A stretch of DNA of 64,000 nt from Saururus chinensis. Its lineage: Eukaryota > Streptophyta > Magnoliopsida > Piperales > Saururaceae. The translations under genes and the position numbers were made by a program. The DNA lies in assembly GCA_035235625.1 (NCBI GenBank), contig CP141142.1, positions 25,678,995 to 25,742,994 of the forward strand, given 5' to 3'. Under the pieces are notes generated by a model. The model worked only from the letters and a program-made list of their open reading frames with translations. It was not told where the DNA came from and did no database searches. The stretch's first letter is position 1; each line of letters begins with the position of its first letter. Positions 23,601-37,303 of this stretch are shown piece by piece.

Positions 23601-26600
23601 AATAGAGCCAGGACAGGTTGACCACAAGGCCCACATAAAAAAGAGCATTAGTGATTGGGGGTCTGGTATAATATAATGGACCTCCAAATTGAAAATTTTT
23701 GTGTAGGAGAGCTATGGTGGTGCATCAATTGTTTTCTAAGTGATTTTCCCCCCTTATTTTGCATGTGGTGGACAGGTGGGGGGGGGGGGTACCTCTTGTG
23801 CCTAAGCCTGTGTTCGGAAGTTTGATGACTGCAATGCCCACATAGTGAACACATGCACACACATAAACGCACATGCACCTTTTAATGCATACACACTTTG
23901 ATAACTCCAAAATTTACACATGGAAATATTGATAGAATTATGGCATGTTTGAGAGGAAGAACTCGTTGTCTTGAATAATGATAACAGCCAAAATACAAAT
24001 AAAAAGTCGACCAGCCTCTAAATAGGCTTAGGGCCGCCAATAAGAACAAACAACTCAATTGCCCTTCACATAAGTGAGGACAGACAAATTATGGAATAAG
24101 ATGAAACATTATTTACTAAACTACCCCTTATACATAAGACTATCCTACTAATGACAACCAAACACAAGCATACGAGCAAAGACCCCTCTAACGAATAACA
24201 CCAAAACTTGGTTGTTAATATTGGCTCCATCCTTTTTCAGACACAGTATTAGCTTTGATACTCGCAGCAATATTTATTCTCAACTATTTAATTTTTGAGA
24301 ATTTATATGCTAAGGAGCTGAATTGTATCTTCTACAGGAGCTTGCGTTGATTATCAAACTCTCTGCGTGCTCTAGCTTTAGTTTGTTTGAATGTAGAAAA
24401 CTTGTTACAGGTTCCAAATCACCGGATCTTGCCAGTGGTACGTATTCAGCAATTCTTTTCTGTTTTATATAGCTAAAATAGTTTGCATTCAAATGAGGAG
24501 TGTGTTAGCTGTCTCATGTTTATACGCAATGTAGTATATTGTGTAATGTACTGATCCTGGATATGTGGCTTTCTCAAACACAGAGGAATACATAGGGTTA
24601 GATGATAATAAATATATTGGAGATGTATTGGCTGAATTTAAGGCTGCAAAAGATCGTAATAAAGGAGAAGTTTTGCACTATAAACTTACATTTAAAAAGC
24701 GGTTATTTCGGGAGTCAGATGAGGCTGTTACTGATCCAATGTTTGTCCAGTTATCATATGTTCAGGTGTGGATTTTGCTTTTCACTTTTCTATCATATGG
24801 ATTTTACCAATGCTTTCTGACTTTATTGGTATTGATATTTATTTGTTTCCTTTTTCAGTTGCAACATGATTATATATTGGGAAATTATCCTGTTGGGAGG
24901 GATGATGCTGCACAACTATCAGCATTGCAGATTTTGGTTGAGATTGGATTTGTTGCCAGTCCCGAATCATGCATGTTAGGTTTCTTCTCTATTGTTTTAT
25001 TGTTATTTTACAAGTTGATATTTTTATTTAGTTACTGAAGAGTGAAGCATTTCCACTTTGTAACTCTTGGCTTCTTTCCTTTTGGGGATCAGTGACTGGA
25101 CAACACTTCTTGAAAGACTCTTACCTAGACAAATTGCAATTACAAGGTTAAAGAGGGATTGGGAACTTGACATTCTTTCTCGTTATCATCAGATGGTAAG
25201 TTGATAATGATTAAACTTTCTCCATATAGTTATATGAAAAGTCATTGATCAAAACTTTCTCTATAAAGTTATTTGAAATGCCACTGCTCAAAACTTTCTT
25301 TGTAAAGTTATTCGAAATGTCACTGATCAAAACTCTCTATAAAGTTATTTGAAATGTCTGTGAAAATATTTTATGATCTGTTAGAACCATCGAAGCTTGG
25401 TTGTCTAAATAAAGTTCTGTTTGCTTCATCATTGCAAGTAAAATTGTATCAACTAGTAATCAGAAATACAACATTGTTCTTGCCAAGTTGCCATCTAATT
25501 ATTGCACTTTGTTTTTCTATTTGGTAGGAAAATATGACGAAAGATGATGCAAGGCAGCAGTTTCTTCGGGTCTTGCGGTCACTTCCTTATGGAAACTCTG
25601 TTTTCTTTGGTGTAAGGAAGATAGACGATCCTATTGGTCTTCTACCTGGGCGGATCATACTGGCTATAAACAAACGGGGGGTATGCCAAATTTCCAGTTG
25701 GTATATGCTTTCCTTTGCTTTTTGTTTATTTTTGAATAACGCTTGGTCACTTTGTCCTAGGTTCACTTCTTTCGTCCAGTTCCCAAAGAGTATTTACATT
25801 CTGCAGAGTTGAGGGACATTATGCAATTTGGTAGCAGTAACACTGCTGTTTTCTTTAAGATGCGAGTAGCTGGGGTTCTTCACATATTCCAATTTGAGAC
25901 CCGACAGGTACTAATACCTCAAAATTTGTTTTGTTTGGTTGCAAAAATCTGTTAGTCACATGCTCATCCTTCTTAAATTCTATCTGCCTTTTACTGTGTA
26001 GGGAGAGGAAATTTGTGTTGCTTTGCAAACACATATAAATGATGTAATGTTGCGTAGATACTCAAAAGCACGCACAGCTGCAAGTGGGTCATTTCAGGGA
26101 GATTTATCTCATTCCCTGAAGTCATCTACTAGTTTGGAGGTTTATGAAAAACGCATAAATGAATTATCTAAAGCTGTTGAGGAATCTCAGAGAAATGCAG
26201 ATCAGGTAAATTAAGGGTTTATTAAATATTTGGTATTATAGTATGCAAAATTTTTGTTTTGTTCTTGCTTAATCTGTGTGTTACCTGCAGTTGTTGAATG
26301 AATTACGCGAAAAGAAAAAAGGAGAAACTGAAATGAAAGAAGAGATCGAGAGACTAAAGGAATCTCTGAACTATGAGAAGCAAAACAGTGAAGAAATTGT
26401 TAATGACCGTGACAAACACAGAATTTTATGTGATGAAAAAGAGTCTGCTTTACAGGTTTGGTTTCAGTGTGATGTGATCATGATGAACTTCTTGTTTCTT
26501 TGTTTTATTTTTCCGTTTTATATAATATTATCTGATAAATTTCTATCAGGCGGCATTGTTGGATAAGAGTACTCTTGAAACTAAGTTAACAAAGATGAGC

Positions 26601-29369
26601 AGTCTTGTCAATTCAACTAAAAATGTCTCAGATTCTCAGGTAATGTTTGATGCCAATGGCTACAATATGAAGCCTTCTTGCCCTTTTTTCCTAATGAAAA
26701 TTTTAGAAGAATTGCTTTATTACTTTTGCTCCTTTGTCTTGATTATCATCTTTAAAATAGGCTTTAAGTAAGCTCCATGATGAATTGAGGGCACGAACTG
26801 AGGAACTACATGTAGCAGAGGAGACTGCTAAACAATTAACTAGTGAAAAGCTATTGCAGGAGCAAAAGCTCTTAAGGCTTCAGCAGAAAAAAATAGAAGA
26901 GGTATTGTGAAACTTGAAGCTTTCTCATGGTTTCTTTATGTTGTCCAATCTACTTTAACAAAATCTGCTTTTGTTTTTTCAAGAGACGGTTTGAGTTAAT
27001 TTATTTTCTTTCTCAAATGCAGATGGATGCACTTGAAAGAAAATTTGAGCAAGAACGTATGGCGTTTCGACTGCGGATTTCTGAGTTAGAAAAGAGGTTG
27101 CTAGAGGTTACCCAAGACTTAGTTTCTTCTGAATCAAACCTTGCATTGAAAAATACAGAACTATATACACTACAAGCTAGTTTAAAGGAACTAGAGGAAC
27201 TTCGAGAAATGAAAGAGGTATTCCTTCTTAAACTGTTTAAAGAATTTACCTTCTGTTCCTGTAGTTCTTCCAAAATATAGTTTGATTTTTATTTCTGTTA
27301 TTTGACATTGGTCAATTGAGAGACTTGTACTATTAGCCTAATGCACAAGCATCTGTAACTAGGATATTGATAGAAAGAATGAGCAGACTGCAGCAATATT
27401 GAAGAAACAAGGTGAACAGTTGGTTGAACTGGAATCCCTCTACAAAGAAGAACAAGTGTTAAGGAAAAGATACTTCAACATTATAGAAGGTTTGTCTACG
27501 TTCTACAAAGTCTAAAAAGAAAGTTGTGCTTTGTCAATATCGTTTCAAGTTTTTACAATTGTGCACATATTATATAGATATGAAAGGCAAGATCAGAGTA
27601 TATTGTCGTCTGCGACCCCTTAGCGAAAAAGAGATCACTGACAAAGAGAGATCTGCTATTTCCAGTATTGATGAGTTTACAGTTGAACATTGCTGGAAGG
27701 ATGAGATTAAGCATCATCTTTATGATCGTGTTTTTGATGACACTGCATCTCAGGATGATGTATTCAAGGACACTAAGGTTGCTGTTGTATACTCTATTTT
27801 AGACCATATGATGGACGTTTGATTCCTCTTTGTAGCTTACTTCTTTACACTTTCTGTTCCTGCGATGCAGTATCTAGTACAGTCAGCTGTTGATGGATAC
27901 AATGTATGCATCTTTGCATATGGCCAAACTGGTTCAGGAAAGACATTCACAATTTATGGTTCTGAAAGGAACCCAGGACTCACACCCAAAGCAACTACTG
28001 AACTTTTCAAAGTCTTGAAGCGGGACAATAACAAATTCTCCTTTGGTTTAAAGGTGAATTTTTTTTCCTTTGATTTTTAGTGTTTACTTCATCCTTCCTA
28101 TGTTGCTATACTAACCAAAGAATTTGGATAATTGATTTTTATGTAATCAATAGCTGGACAGCTTGTTTCATAGGCGGTTATAATAATCTTATCAAATAAT
28201 AACTTTTATAGTCTATAAAGTGTATTCATGTTTGTCTTTTTTCTTTTTCTTTTTTGTCACTAAACTAACATCACTGGCATAATTTAGGCATATATGGTGG
28301 AATTGTATCAAGATACCCTAGTAGATCTTTTGTTGCCGAAGCATGCTAAACGTTTGAAGTTGGAAATAAAAAAAGACTCGAAGGTGAGTCTTTTGTCTTA
28401 CACATGGATGATAGCTCTATTTGTACTAGTATATAAAATAAGCTCCATAAATACGTTTCTGATTCTAGTTGTATAACTGTTTAATTTTTGGTATACTCTT
28501 TAGGGGATGGTGTCCATTGAGAATGTAACTATTGTACCAATTTCGAACCACGAGGACTTAAAAGCCATCATATCAAGAGGATCTGAACAAAGACATACGT
28601 CTGGGACCCAAATGAATGACAAAAGTTCGAGATCTCATTTAATACTTTCCATTGTTATAGAGAGCACAAACCTTCAGACTCAATCTGTTGCAAGGGGGAA
28701 GGTAAGACTTGCCCCATTATGTGCCCAACCTGTAGGTTGTCAAGATGGATAATTAATTCTGATATATTCCCATTTTTGCAGCTTAGTTTTGTGGATCTTG
28801 CCGGCTCAGAGAGGATAAAAAAATCAGGCTCTGCTGGTCATCAGCTAAAAGAAGCCCAGAGCATCAACAAATCACTTTCAGCCTTGGGAGATGTGATTAG
28901 TGCATTATCTTCTGATGGGCAACATATACCTTATAGGAACCATAAGTTGACAATGTTAATGAGTGATTCCCTTGGGGGAAATGCTAAGACTCTCATGTTT
29001 GTGAATGTTTCACCAGCGGAGTCAAACTTAGATGAGACTCACAATTCTCTAATGTAATGGCTCTAATCCTTTGACCAAAATACTTCTTTTGGACAATTTT
29101 TGGAATAAAAATATTATGCATGTTACTTAGTTTCATCAAATTTGTATGATTTTGACAAACGCATGTGGTGATTTAGGTATGCTACAAGAGTTCGTTCAAT
29201 TGTCAATGATCCTAGCAAAAATGTTTCTTCGAAAGAGGTTATTCGTTTAAAGAAGCTAGTGGCATATTGGAAGGAGCAAGCAGGAAAGAGAGGCGAGGAA
29301 GAAGACTTGGAAGAAATTCATGAAGTGCGGGCAACAAAAGATAGGACAGATGGCCGACATTCCATGTAA
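20616..29369 (+). CDS. KCBP: Kinesin-like calmodulin-binding protein (KCBP/ZWICHEL), kinesin-14, 1259 aa
   Basis: Minus-end-directed microtubule motor for spindle, phragmoplast and trichome shape, inhibited by Ca2+-calmodulin. Exons: 20616-20758, 21232-21304, 21662-21793, 21947-22185, 22293-22620, 24338-24437, 24584-24765, 24859-24974, 25093-25195, 25528-25680, 25761-25907, 26002-26205, 26291-26455, 26550-26639, 26761-26901, 27023-27217, 27363-27489, 27578-27777, 27871-28053, 28288-28383, 28504-28701, 28782-29053, 29177-29369. All introns are GT-AG, every phase closes, and the length matches Arabidopsis KCBP (about 1260 aa). The start MTVDTPP is like other eudicot KCBPs; an in-frame stop lies 90 bp upstream. 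Domains (approximate residues): MyTH4 115-280, FERM 285-600, coiled coil 600-875, neck [13 protein letters not shown] near 880, motor to 1205. Motor motifs: P-loop GQTGSGKT 964-971, switch I NDKSSRSH about 1077-1084, switch II DLAGSER 1110-1116. Calmodulin helix [18 protein letters not shown] about 1217-1234; ends TDGRHSM. Appears fully functional. Confidence 0.97.
22745..23249. mobile_element. 505-bp foldback MITE in KCBP intron 5
   Basis: Two arms of about 235 bp in inverted orientation surround a short loop near 22998-23025 ('cttcttcttcctccctaa'). Matching arm blocks include 'ctggtcgatt.tcttgt.catgatgg', 'tttttctaatgt.aatacaa' and 'gtgagggtattt.ggtctttt'. The arms look roughly 85-90% identical by eye. 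The element is flanked by direct 'accaagt' at 22738-22744 and 23250-23256, a plausible 7-bp target duplication. It lies wholly inside the 1.7-kb intron and leaves the splice sites intact. The transcribed intron RNA would fold into a very long hairpin. Confidence 0.8.
24006..24160. mobile_element. Solo arm related to the intron-5 foldback element
   Basis: 'gtcgaccagcctctaaatagg', then 'cccttcacataagtgagg' and 'ctaaactaccccttata', follow the order of the right arm of the element at 22745-23249 but are more diverged. A second, older and incomplete insertion in the same intron. Confidence 0.45.
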
Positions 29370-32300
29370 ACAGCTCTTTTAGGTAATTAAAGTATTATAT
29401 CTATTTTGACATTGTTCTATATATTTGAATTTTATCTTAATTACAATTTAGTGTCGATAGGAGGATATGAACTACACCATATGAAATTGTACATGTAAGT
29501 ATTTCACATTCAATGGAAACAAGTGAGAGAAAAGCATCTAAATCTTTATAGATCTTGAAGGTGCTCATTTTGTCTACTTGGCGCGGGTGATTCTATTGAG
29601 TATTGAGTTTTTTCTTATTGACTTCATTCATTGAAAGATATTTTACAATGGGAATTATGAGTTGTATCATGCAGGCTATTTTAGGTGAGAAAACACAGAC
29701 CATGTCATTTGTCACGCTAGATGAGATTTGGCATTGAGAAAGAAATAAGCTTTTAATGTTCAATTAGACTGCAACCATAAGTATTAGTATCTGTTCCGTT
29801 GCTTCAAGATAGAACAATTCTGTACTCTGAACAGTGAACATGGGTAGGTCAACTGCTCTTCTTCAAACCCATTATTAATATTATTGTGGCAATGTTGTCA
29901 ATCCAGTCTGTGTTGCTCTGGTTGTCCCGGGGTCAAATCCATGTGGCGTAGAGTATGAAGGGTGCATGAGTTCTTATAAGAAGAATACGAAAAAAAAAAA
30001 TCGGGGAATATATATTTTCCACAGTCAATGTGACAGAAGATTTATATTCTAGTATTTGGATGAAATTTCAATTTATTGGGTCATGGACTAAAAAAAGTCC
30101 CTTGCCTTCCCAACATGGAAGTAAACCTCATCTTTCAACATTGTCCCTGAGCCATATAGAGCAGTTTGGATCCTCCAGTGCCGCGAGCAGCTTATGGTCA
30201 TGTACAAGACGGGGTTTACCCAGTCATCAATATGGGGTTGGTGCATGTGCAGGTATGGTTTGAGGACAAGGCGGTCGGTTGCAGAGGGAGTTGCAGTCCT
30301 GAAATAGATGAGGGAGAAATTGTGAAATTTTTAACTTTGACATATTCTTTCGACTATAGAAGATTTGTTGAGCATTTCTCGCCATAGTTGAAAGCTTTCT
30401 AGTCAAGAAGTTTCATTGCTTTATGGTCACGGGCACCTATAGGGATTATTGGTGAAGTCAGATTCAATGGTTTTCAGTTGAATCAATTCAACACTAGTTG
30501 TTTCTAGCATAGAATTGATTCAACGCTGTTCATTCTTTTATACAGAACCAATTTAAAGCTATTCTTTTCTAACGTATAGGCTTTCTATCATATAATTGTA
30601 ATTTTTAGAATTAAATAGATTCAATTTAGATCTATGCGTGAAAATGTGGCTTCGCATAAATAAATTGCATAAGGTCCGAGAAATTTTCTTTATTTTCAGG
30701 TAGCGTAGAAATCGAATGGTGGAATTTGACAAACTTACAAAGGGATCTATTAATGGTATTCATTTCGGGAATGGAAGTACGTTGTTTGAGCTGTGTAGCC
30801 AAAGTTGTAGCAGAGACAAGTGGGTCGCTACAAAAACTGCTCACTAGACCTCAATACCTTGTTGAAATATTACTGCATATGGTACTCGCAGAGACAATTA
30901 AAACGCATTAAAGAAAGCAAAAATCTGAGTTCCAGAGCCTAAGATAGGACTATATTTAGATGAAATTAAAAGTTAGTTGAAGATTTTCTAAGATTCGAAA
31001 AATGAAATATGAATATTTTTGCAAATTGGTCGTTATAGAAATTTTGTTTTCTATAATTTCAGCCAAATTTATTTTTAATTAATACCAAATGATTTCAGAA
31101 CAATTTATAAAATTTTCCCAAAGGCCTACTGAGAACTTCCAGTAAAAATTTCATGTAGAAACTTTGAGGTTTTCCTAGCAAAAATAAGAAATCATTCGAT
31201 AAAAGCCTTAGTGATTTGGTGCAACTACAGAAACCTTATATCTCTGAAACTTGCAGTCAGGTACTTCCGACTGTTAAGTATACTAGAAAAAGCTGGCATA
31301 TTATTCTGATACCTGAAGAATAAATTATGAATTTAGTTAGATAATTAGTTAAAATAGGAAATTAATTTCGCCCAAATTTTAATATGAAATTTATAAAAAG
31401 TCATAACTTTGGGGTTTGTCCATCATCCTTGTCCAACATTGAAATCCATGGAGACCACATAAAATTCCATACTTTATTACTCTCGAACCAAGAACTTCGT
31501 AGGAGAATCAACACATATGATTTCTTTTTCATGCATACATCTATTTTTGATGAATCTACAAAAATCCCTACACCAACATCAAGTATCATGGCTTATTCCA
31601 TGTATCAAAACTTCATTCATGCAAATAGATCACTGAAAAATCCTAATTTGAAAATTGAAATCCAAGTATTAAATCCAATTAGGTAAATTGAAATCACTCC
31701 TTGTACCTTGTTCTCTCATGAATTTCTCTACTCATGCTCATCCCCTTGCTCCATCTACGCATCATTTGTGCCTCCCCATGCTTTGTCAATGTCCCTACTT
31801 CTTAGATTCTCCCGTTTCTTCAAGCTTCTAGCCCTTAGGGTTGGCTTCAACATCGACAAGAAAGAAGAGCAGTGGTGAAGGTGAAGGAGAAGAAGAGGAA
31901 AGATTATGATGGTTTTGAAGAGAAAAGAGGACGAATATCCACTGGAGATGAGGGTAGGGATGAAATTTTTGTAATAGGGGGAAGAGTACCCTAATGACAA
32001 TCCCCTAAAATTTGCACCCGTTCATCAAAACCTTCCAAACCACGAAGCTTATTGGATGTTATTTTTGGCCTAGGAGCCCAAATTTTGAAATGGATATTGA
32101 AGACGAAGTTGTGTTATTTTATATCAAATTTTTAAAGAAATATTTTTTGTTCAATTTGGGGGTGTGGGTAAAAGGATAGGGCTTATTAGGTAGGTTCTTT
32201 CTCTGTTCTTCGTTATGAGTAATTGATTATAGAAATCAAACCACAAAATTAGGTCTTAATATCACTAATATAAACTCCCTGATTATTAATTTCAAAATTG

Positions 32301-32427
32301 GCACAAATGGGCCCACTGCTTTTGGTCAATTGGTTAGCTTTCCTGCATTTAGTTGGGTAATCTGGTCCTACATAGCATGCCACCTTAGAAATGTCATTTC
32401 TCCATCATCTTAAATCTATTTTTTCCA
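29370..32427. other. Intergenic, includes KCBP 3' UTR; no other gene recognised
   Basis: The first few hundred bases are presumably the KCBP 3' untranslated region. The open frames at about 30030-30390 and 31384-31686 match no family I know, and neighbouring frames are riddled with stops. AT-rich, with several stretches that look like decayed LTR DNA (for example 30420-30620). Confidence 0.4.
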
Positions 32428-32607
32428 GTTCTGATACCATTATGACGGAGTATGAGTCTAGTTTCTAATATTTAAAATTCTAACACTATCTTCGTATAGT
32501 AACCTAAATATTTAATAAAGGTTAGGAACCCACGAGTCATCACATATTAACCCGTCCTCTAAGTTATTATTATGATCCTATCTAGTGACATTTAGATAGT
32601 TCCAACA
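32428..32607 (-). mobile_element. Short LTR (165 bp) with tRNA-Met primer binding site
   Basis: On the minus strand a segment starting TGTTGGAACTATC (32607) and ending ACTCCGTCA (32443) is followed three bases later by TGGTATCAGAAC (32439-32428). That is the sequence complementary to initiator tRNA-Met used as primer site by most plant copia and TRIM elements. TG..CA ends, primer site spacing and the small size suggest a TRIM-like or degraded copia 5' LTR. I did not find the second LTR to the left. Confidence 0.45.
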
Positions 32608-32639
32608 CCCTTTTCAGCTAAATTTTTTTTTAGGGTGTT

Positions 32640-35500
32640 CACTATGTAGTGTGACCTTTAATTTCTTGCTAATAATTGTATAATCAGTTTTCCTATGATT
32701 CAAAATATTTCTTGCTGAGGCTAGAACTCTTAATTCTTATTTATTGAAGTATTAGTTCTAAGAGCAATCTAGTGATCTCTAAGTCAAGTAGGTGAATATT
32801 AAACTCTCAACTAGTAGCTGAGGTTTTTTATTTAAAAAGTTTCTTTTAATTCATGTTATATATCAAGTTGGTTGTATTAGTGCTAATCAATCCCTCTTAG
32901 ACTTGCTGAATTTTCTAAAAGGTGTGTTTTGTTGAATTTGTTTACTTGTGTTTATTTGATTCATCATGTCTAGTTCTTATTCTTCTAGTGGTAATGAAGA
33001 TTTAAAATTTAAAATTCTTTTTTGACAAGCCATTGAATCAAGTAAAAAGTGTAAAAAGTTAGAGAAAATTATGAAAGCTAATGTGGATACAATTGAATCT
33101 ATTTCTATTAAAAAAATTCAATTGGCTTAATATAAAAAAGAACTAGAGAAAGAGTTTCAAACTTTGAGAATGAACTTGAGAAATAGAGAAAGAAATCTAG
33201 ATCTTTAGAAGATAAACTTGTGTTTAGTAATGAAGAAGTTAATGCCTTCAAATTTGAAAAATAATTTTTTAGACTAGATAAATTTCTTAGATAATGAAGT
33301 TTATCAAAGGGTAGAGACAAATAACGCTTCTTTGAAGAAGATTGAAAATCTTGGGAGTGAATTAAAAATTTGTAAAGAAAAATTGAAATCTTTTACTATA
33401 GGGCAAGAGAAGTTGGACAAAGTTTTGTACATGGGACAAGATAATAGTAATAAATGAGGACTAGGGTTTAGAGAATTAAATTCTATTAGTTCTAAAGGTG
33501 TCACTAAGTTTTTCAAACCTAAAGAAGCCATGCATACTAGGAATGTTGTTCCACAAGTTGACAATATGTTAAAACCTAAAAATCCTCCTATGAATCAAAG
33601 TCCAAAGTTTAACCATAGGAAGGGACATCAAAAGAGGGATAATCATAAGTCTTTAATTAGACAAATTCAAGCTATAAAACACAACATAAATTGCCTTAGT
33701 CAATGTGTCATGAATAAATCAAAAACTAAGGAAAGTTAAGTTGCTTCATACTTGAACAATTTTCCTAAGAGAGGAAAGAAATTAATTCAAATCATAGGAA
33801 ACCTTAAAACAAAAGGCACATGGATTATGAAGCACAGACTAGACTTTAACCAAAGAAGGTTACTCAAGACAATAGAAATTTTTTTAAAAAAAATTTGAAT
33901 TATAAATTATGTCTTAGAGAACTTTATTTCTGAAGTTGATGGGACAAGGAAGTCTACATTAACCTTAGGTTTCTTTAGGATTGGTTTGCTAGGTAAGGCT
34001 AAGGAAACTTATATCTCTAAGCAAGAAATTTTGATTTATGTCTATGATTTAATTTTTTCTATCATTGGAACATTCATGTTTTTTAGTTTTATTGTATTTT
34101 ACTTTATTTTTTACATGGTTTTAATTCATTATTTTTGCATTGAAAAAAAAATTGAATATGATAAAAAAATAAAAAAAATAGTGAAGCTTTTGCTAGTTTT
34201 GCAAATGGCTTTGTTTTTGTTTTTGATAAAGTTTAGCTCTTGAGATAATTTGAGATTAATTTTCTTTTAAGCTAAAAAACAGCATGACTAATAGTAAATA
34301 TGCCTTAATGAAGAGAAGTATACAACAAGGAGAGTGAAAATCAATTTGATTTTCATTTGCTTGAGACTCAAAGTCAATTTGAAGTATAAACATAAAGAGA
34401 GAAATTTTAAACATAAGTTGACATGTGTTTGGATTTTAGTGGAGTCTAAGTAATCAAATTAGATTATCTTTGGCTAGATTTCTATTTGGAATTGAAAGAA
34501 AATAAAATTTCATGTAATGTGCTTCAATGCATATGAGTCTTTTGTTCTTTAATATCTATTTAGATAATGAAATTGTCTTCGTAAAGATGATGGGCAAAGC
34601 TAATGTGAAGTACCCATCTACTTGATATAAAAAATAATTAAATGAAAAAAAGAAAAGAATACAAAAAATATGATACAAAGTTGAGAGGATTTGAAAAAAG
34701 CCAAACCCTCAAAAAATGAATTGAGGAAAAATATCATACCTTAGAAAAATGCAAGGGTATGTTGATTATGAGTTTTTTTATTTTTAAATTATTTTAGAAA
34801 AATTATGTACATATATTCTAGTTATAGAGAATCGAATAATGGGTCTTTATTAGGGTCTGAACAAATTTATCTCCATTTAATTAAGATTGATCAAGCAAAA
34901 TTTAAGATTAAAAGAGACATGAGTTGACTATATTGGTGATTTTTCTTCAAAAACTAATAAGGAGGATTAATGTGTCAAAAAGAAAAAAATAAAATTGACA
35001 ATCACAAACCAATGGGGTTAACTGGCCTAATGCAAGGTATTATTAATGAACATAATTGATTAAAAAATTGTTAAAAAGAGCTCAACTTTGCTATTTTTTA
35101 ATGTTTGATTTTTATTTGGAGTTCTTGATCTCAAATTGAAGTTCTTTAAAGGAATTTAATGTTTTTTAGCATTAGAATTTATCATAATTTGTTTTAAAAT
35201 ATTTTAAAAACAAAAATTTTATTTGCACAAAATTTTTAAAGCACAATTATGAAAATGAGTATTTTAAAGTTAAAGTAATAATTAACTGAATTTTTAGACA
35301 TAGTCTTGATTGATAATATATTGTTTAAAAGTAAATTTGACATGATTCTTCTTAATAAAAAATTCTGATGTAATTGCTTAAATTGTTGAACATTTAAATT
35401 CTGTGTTTACTTGTTTATTGGAACAATATTATATGGGTATATTCTTATTTGTGTATATTTCATCACATTACATATAAATGTCATACATTAAGGGGGAGTG
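32640..35500 (+). pseudogene. Internal region of a degenerate copia (SIRE-like) retrotransposon
   Basis: 32680-32825 matches the terminal part of the family LTR ('ggctagaactcttaatt', 'atctagtgatct', 'gaatattaaactct'), so it is probably the end of a 5' LTR. Then 32965-33740 reads, with stops and frame changes, as a coiled-coil gag-like protein. Its blocks include SLKKIENLGSELKICKEKL, IGQEKLDKVLYMGQ and a basic tail (HRKGHQKRDN), as in SIRE-type gag. Integrase, reverse transcriptase and RNase H are missing. 'ttaagggggag' at about 35489-35499 resembles a polypurine tract. An internally deleted, dead element paired with the LTR at 35913-37165. Confidence 0.55.
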
Positions 35501-35912
35501 TCATTGTCAAAAGTTGGACATGTGATATATATGATTATTTCTATTTCATATCTTGATGATTATGTACTTGACTAATACGCTTAATTGACATTTTCATCAC
35601 ATGTTAACTTTAAATTTTTGTTTATTTATGTCAAAAAGGGTGAGAAATGATTAATGAAAATCAAAGTACCTATCTTTATAATTGATTGGACAGTGCTATG
35701 CAAATCAATTTGAATTTAAGTGCAGGATAAGTATAGGTTTACACAAGGCTTTTCAAGCACAATTCCAAATTAATGAGTTTAAGTTAATTGAGTTTATATT
35801 AAGTATTTGTAGTGTCAAGTTAGTTTATACAATTTGAAAGTCAATGCACTATGTTAAGAGTTGTAATTTTAGTTTTGATTTTCAAATGTAGTGTTTTAAC
35901 AAGAAATAGCCA

Positions 35913-37165
35913 AATGTTGAAATTATAAGAACATATGAGTCATATGCCTAGTTTATTAGTAGATTTTTGTCAAACTTATGTTAGAAAATTTTGTGTATAT
36001 AATGAGTCTTAGAATTTTATTTAAAGTTGTTGTGGTTGAGCTAAATTTGGAATTGACAGACATGAAAAAATAGGATCAGATATGTTCTTATTGATCATGG
36101 TAGAAGACTGAAGAATATAAAAGGGTTTTGAAGCTCATTTAGATCACATTGGCATATAAAAATCACTTAGAAAAGTTTCAAAAGTGATTTCAGAGGTTTT
36201 TAGGGAAAAGGTAAAAATTTAGCAAAACGATCGATTACTGCAAACAATGAAGAGAAGAACATTTGATCGTCTATTAAATCAACCTTATGCAAAATGAAGC
36301 TGAGAGCTATCGATCGATCACTTGTAATCGATTGATCAATTCAAGTATCATGCAATTAAAAACAGTGACCGGTCGATCGTTGTTTAGAATGATCAATCGT
36401 TTCAAGGACAATTTACCAGAATTTAGACCTTTCGATTTCAATTTTATTCCTTATTATTGTACAAGTCTTACAACTTATTCAGCTATATAAGGGCTATGAA
36501 ATCACAAAATTTCATATAGAAAAACCTAGAGGAGAAAAGAAAAAGAAGGTTTGCACCTTTGTTTATTATTTTTCAAAGGAGAATTCACTTGAGCTTTGTA
36601 TTGAAGATCTACGGTGAATTGAAGAAGACAATCCATAACTAAAGAAAATTATACACAGAGTAATCAAAGAAGAGTTCCAATATGTCTTCAATTGAAGATT
36701 TTCACAAGGCCAAAGTGAAGAGAACAAGAGGTGCTTGTTGAAGACTAGAAAGAGACAAAGACAAGGCAAGCAGGAAAAAGTTTAAAGTGCTTTGAAAAGA
36801 CTTGCCAACAACAATGATCTAAAATAGAGGAGCTAGTATTAGAGTCGAAACAAGGTTGGTGGTTTGTCTATGTCCATGTAAAGTCCTGGTTTCTAGTTCA
36901 TTGATTTGGTTCTTTCGGAACTGTTGTGGGTTTTTACCCTAGTTGGGTTTTTCTATGTCAATTGTTGTGTTCATGTGTGGATTGCTTGATAGTTGATTGA
37001 TTAATATTTTGAGTGTGAAAATTTTTAATCATTTCTATTTAATAAAATAATTATGCTCAAAGAGGCTAGAACTCTTAATTTTTATTTATCGAAGTACTAA
37101 TTTTAAAAGTAATTTAGTGATCTGCTAGGTCGATTAGACAGATATTAAACTTTTAAATGTTTCAC
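35913..37165 (+). mobile_element. Copia-type 3' LTR (about 1.25 kb)
   Basis: Starts near TGTTGAAATTATAAGAACAT and ends near 'cgattagacagatattaaact'. Both ends match the LTR copies at 2.35-4.68 kb, and its 3' half matches 480-1113 closely. A possible promoter 'aatataaaagggttttgaag' lies at about 36113. Exact ends and target duplication are not certain. Confidence 0.55.
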
Positions 37166-37303
37166 AAGTGAATTGTATCTCATTGACTCTTATATGCAAT
37201 CTACCATTCAAAATGGGTTGAACCAATACCACCAATGAATTATCTCTATTCACAGTCTGGCTCATTTCTACTGATGTTGATTTGTCACTATTGTCAAGCT
37301 CTT

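Noticed and set aside
31384-31686. 100-codon open frame
   Set aside because: No family similarity; surrounded by stop-rich AT DNA and overlapped by an equally long antisense frame.
33986-34243. Hydrophobic open frame suggesting a membrane protein
   Set aside because: AT-rich codons give Phe/Ile/Tyr by chance; it lies in a decayed retrotransposon and matches no family.
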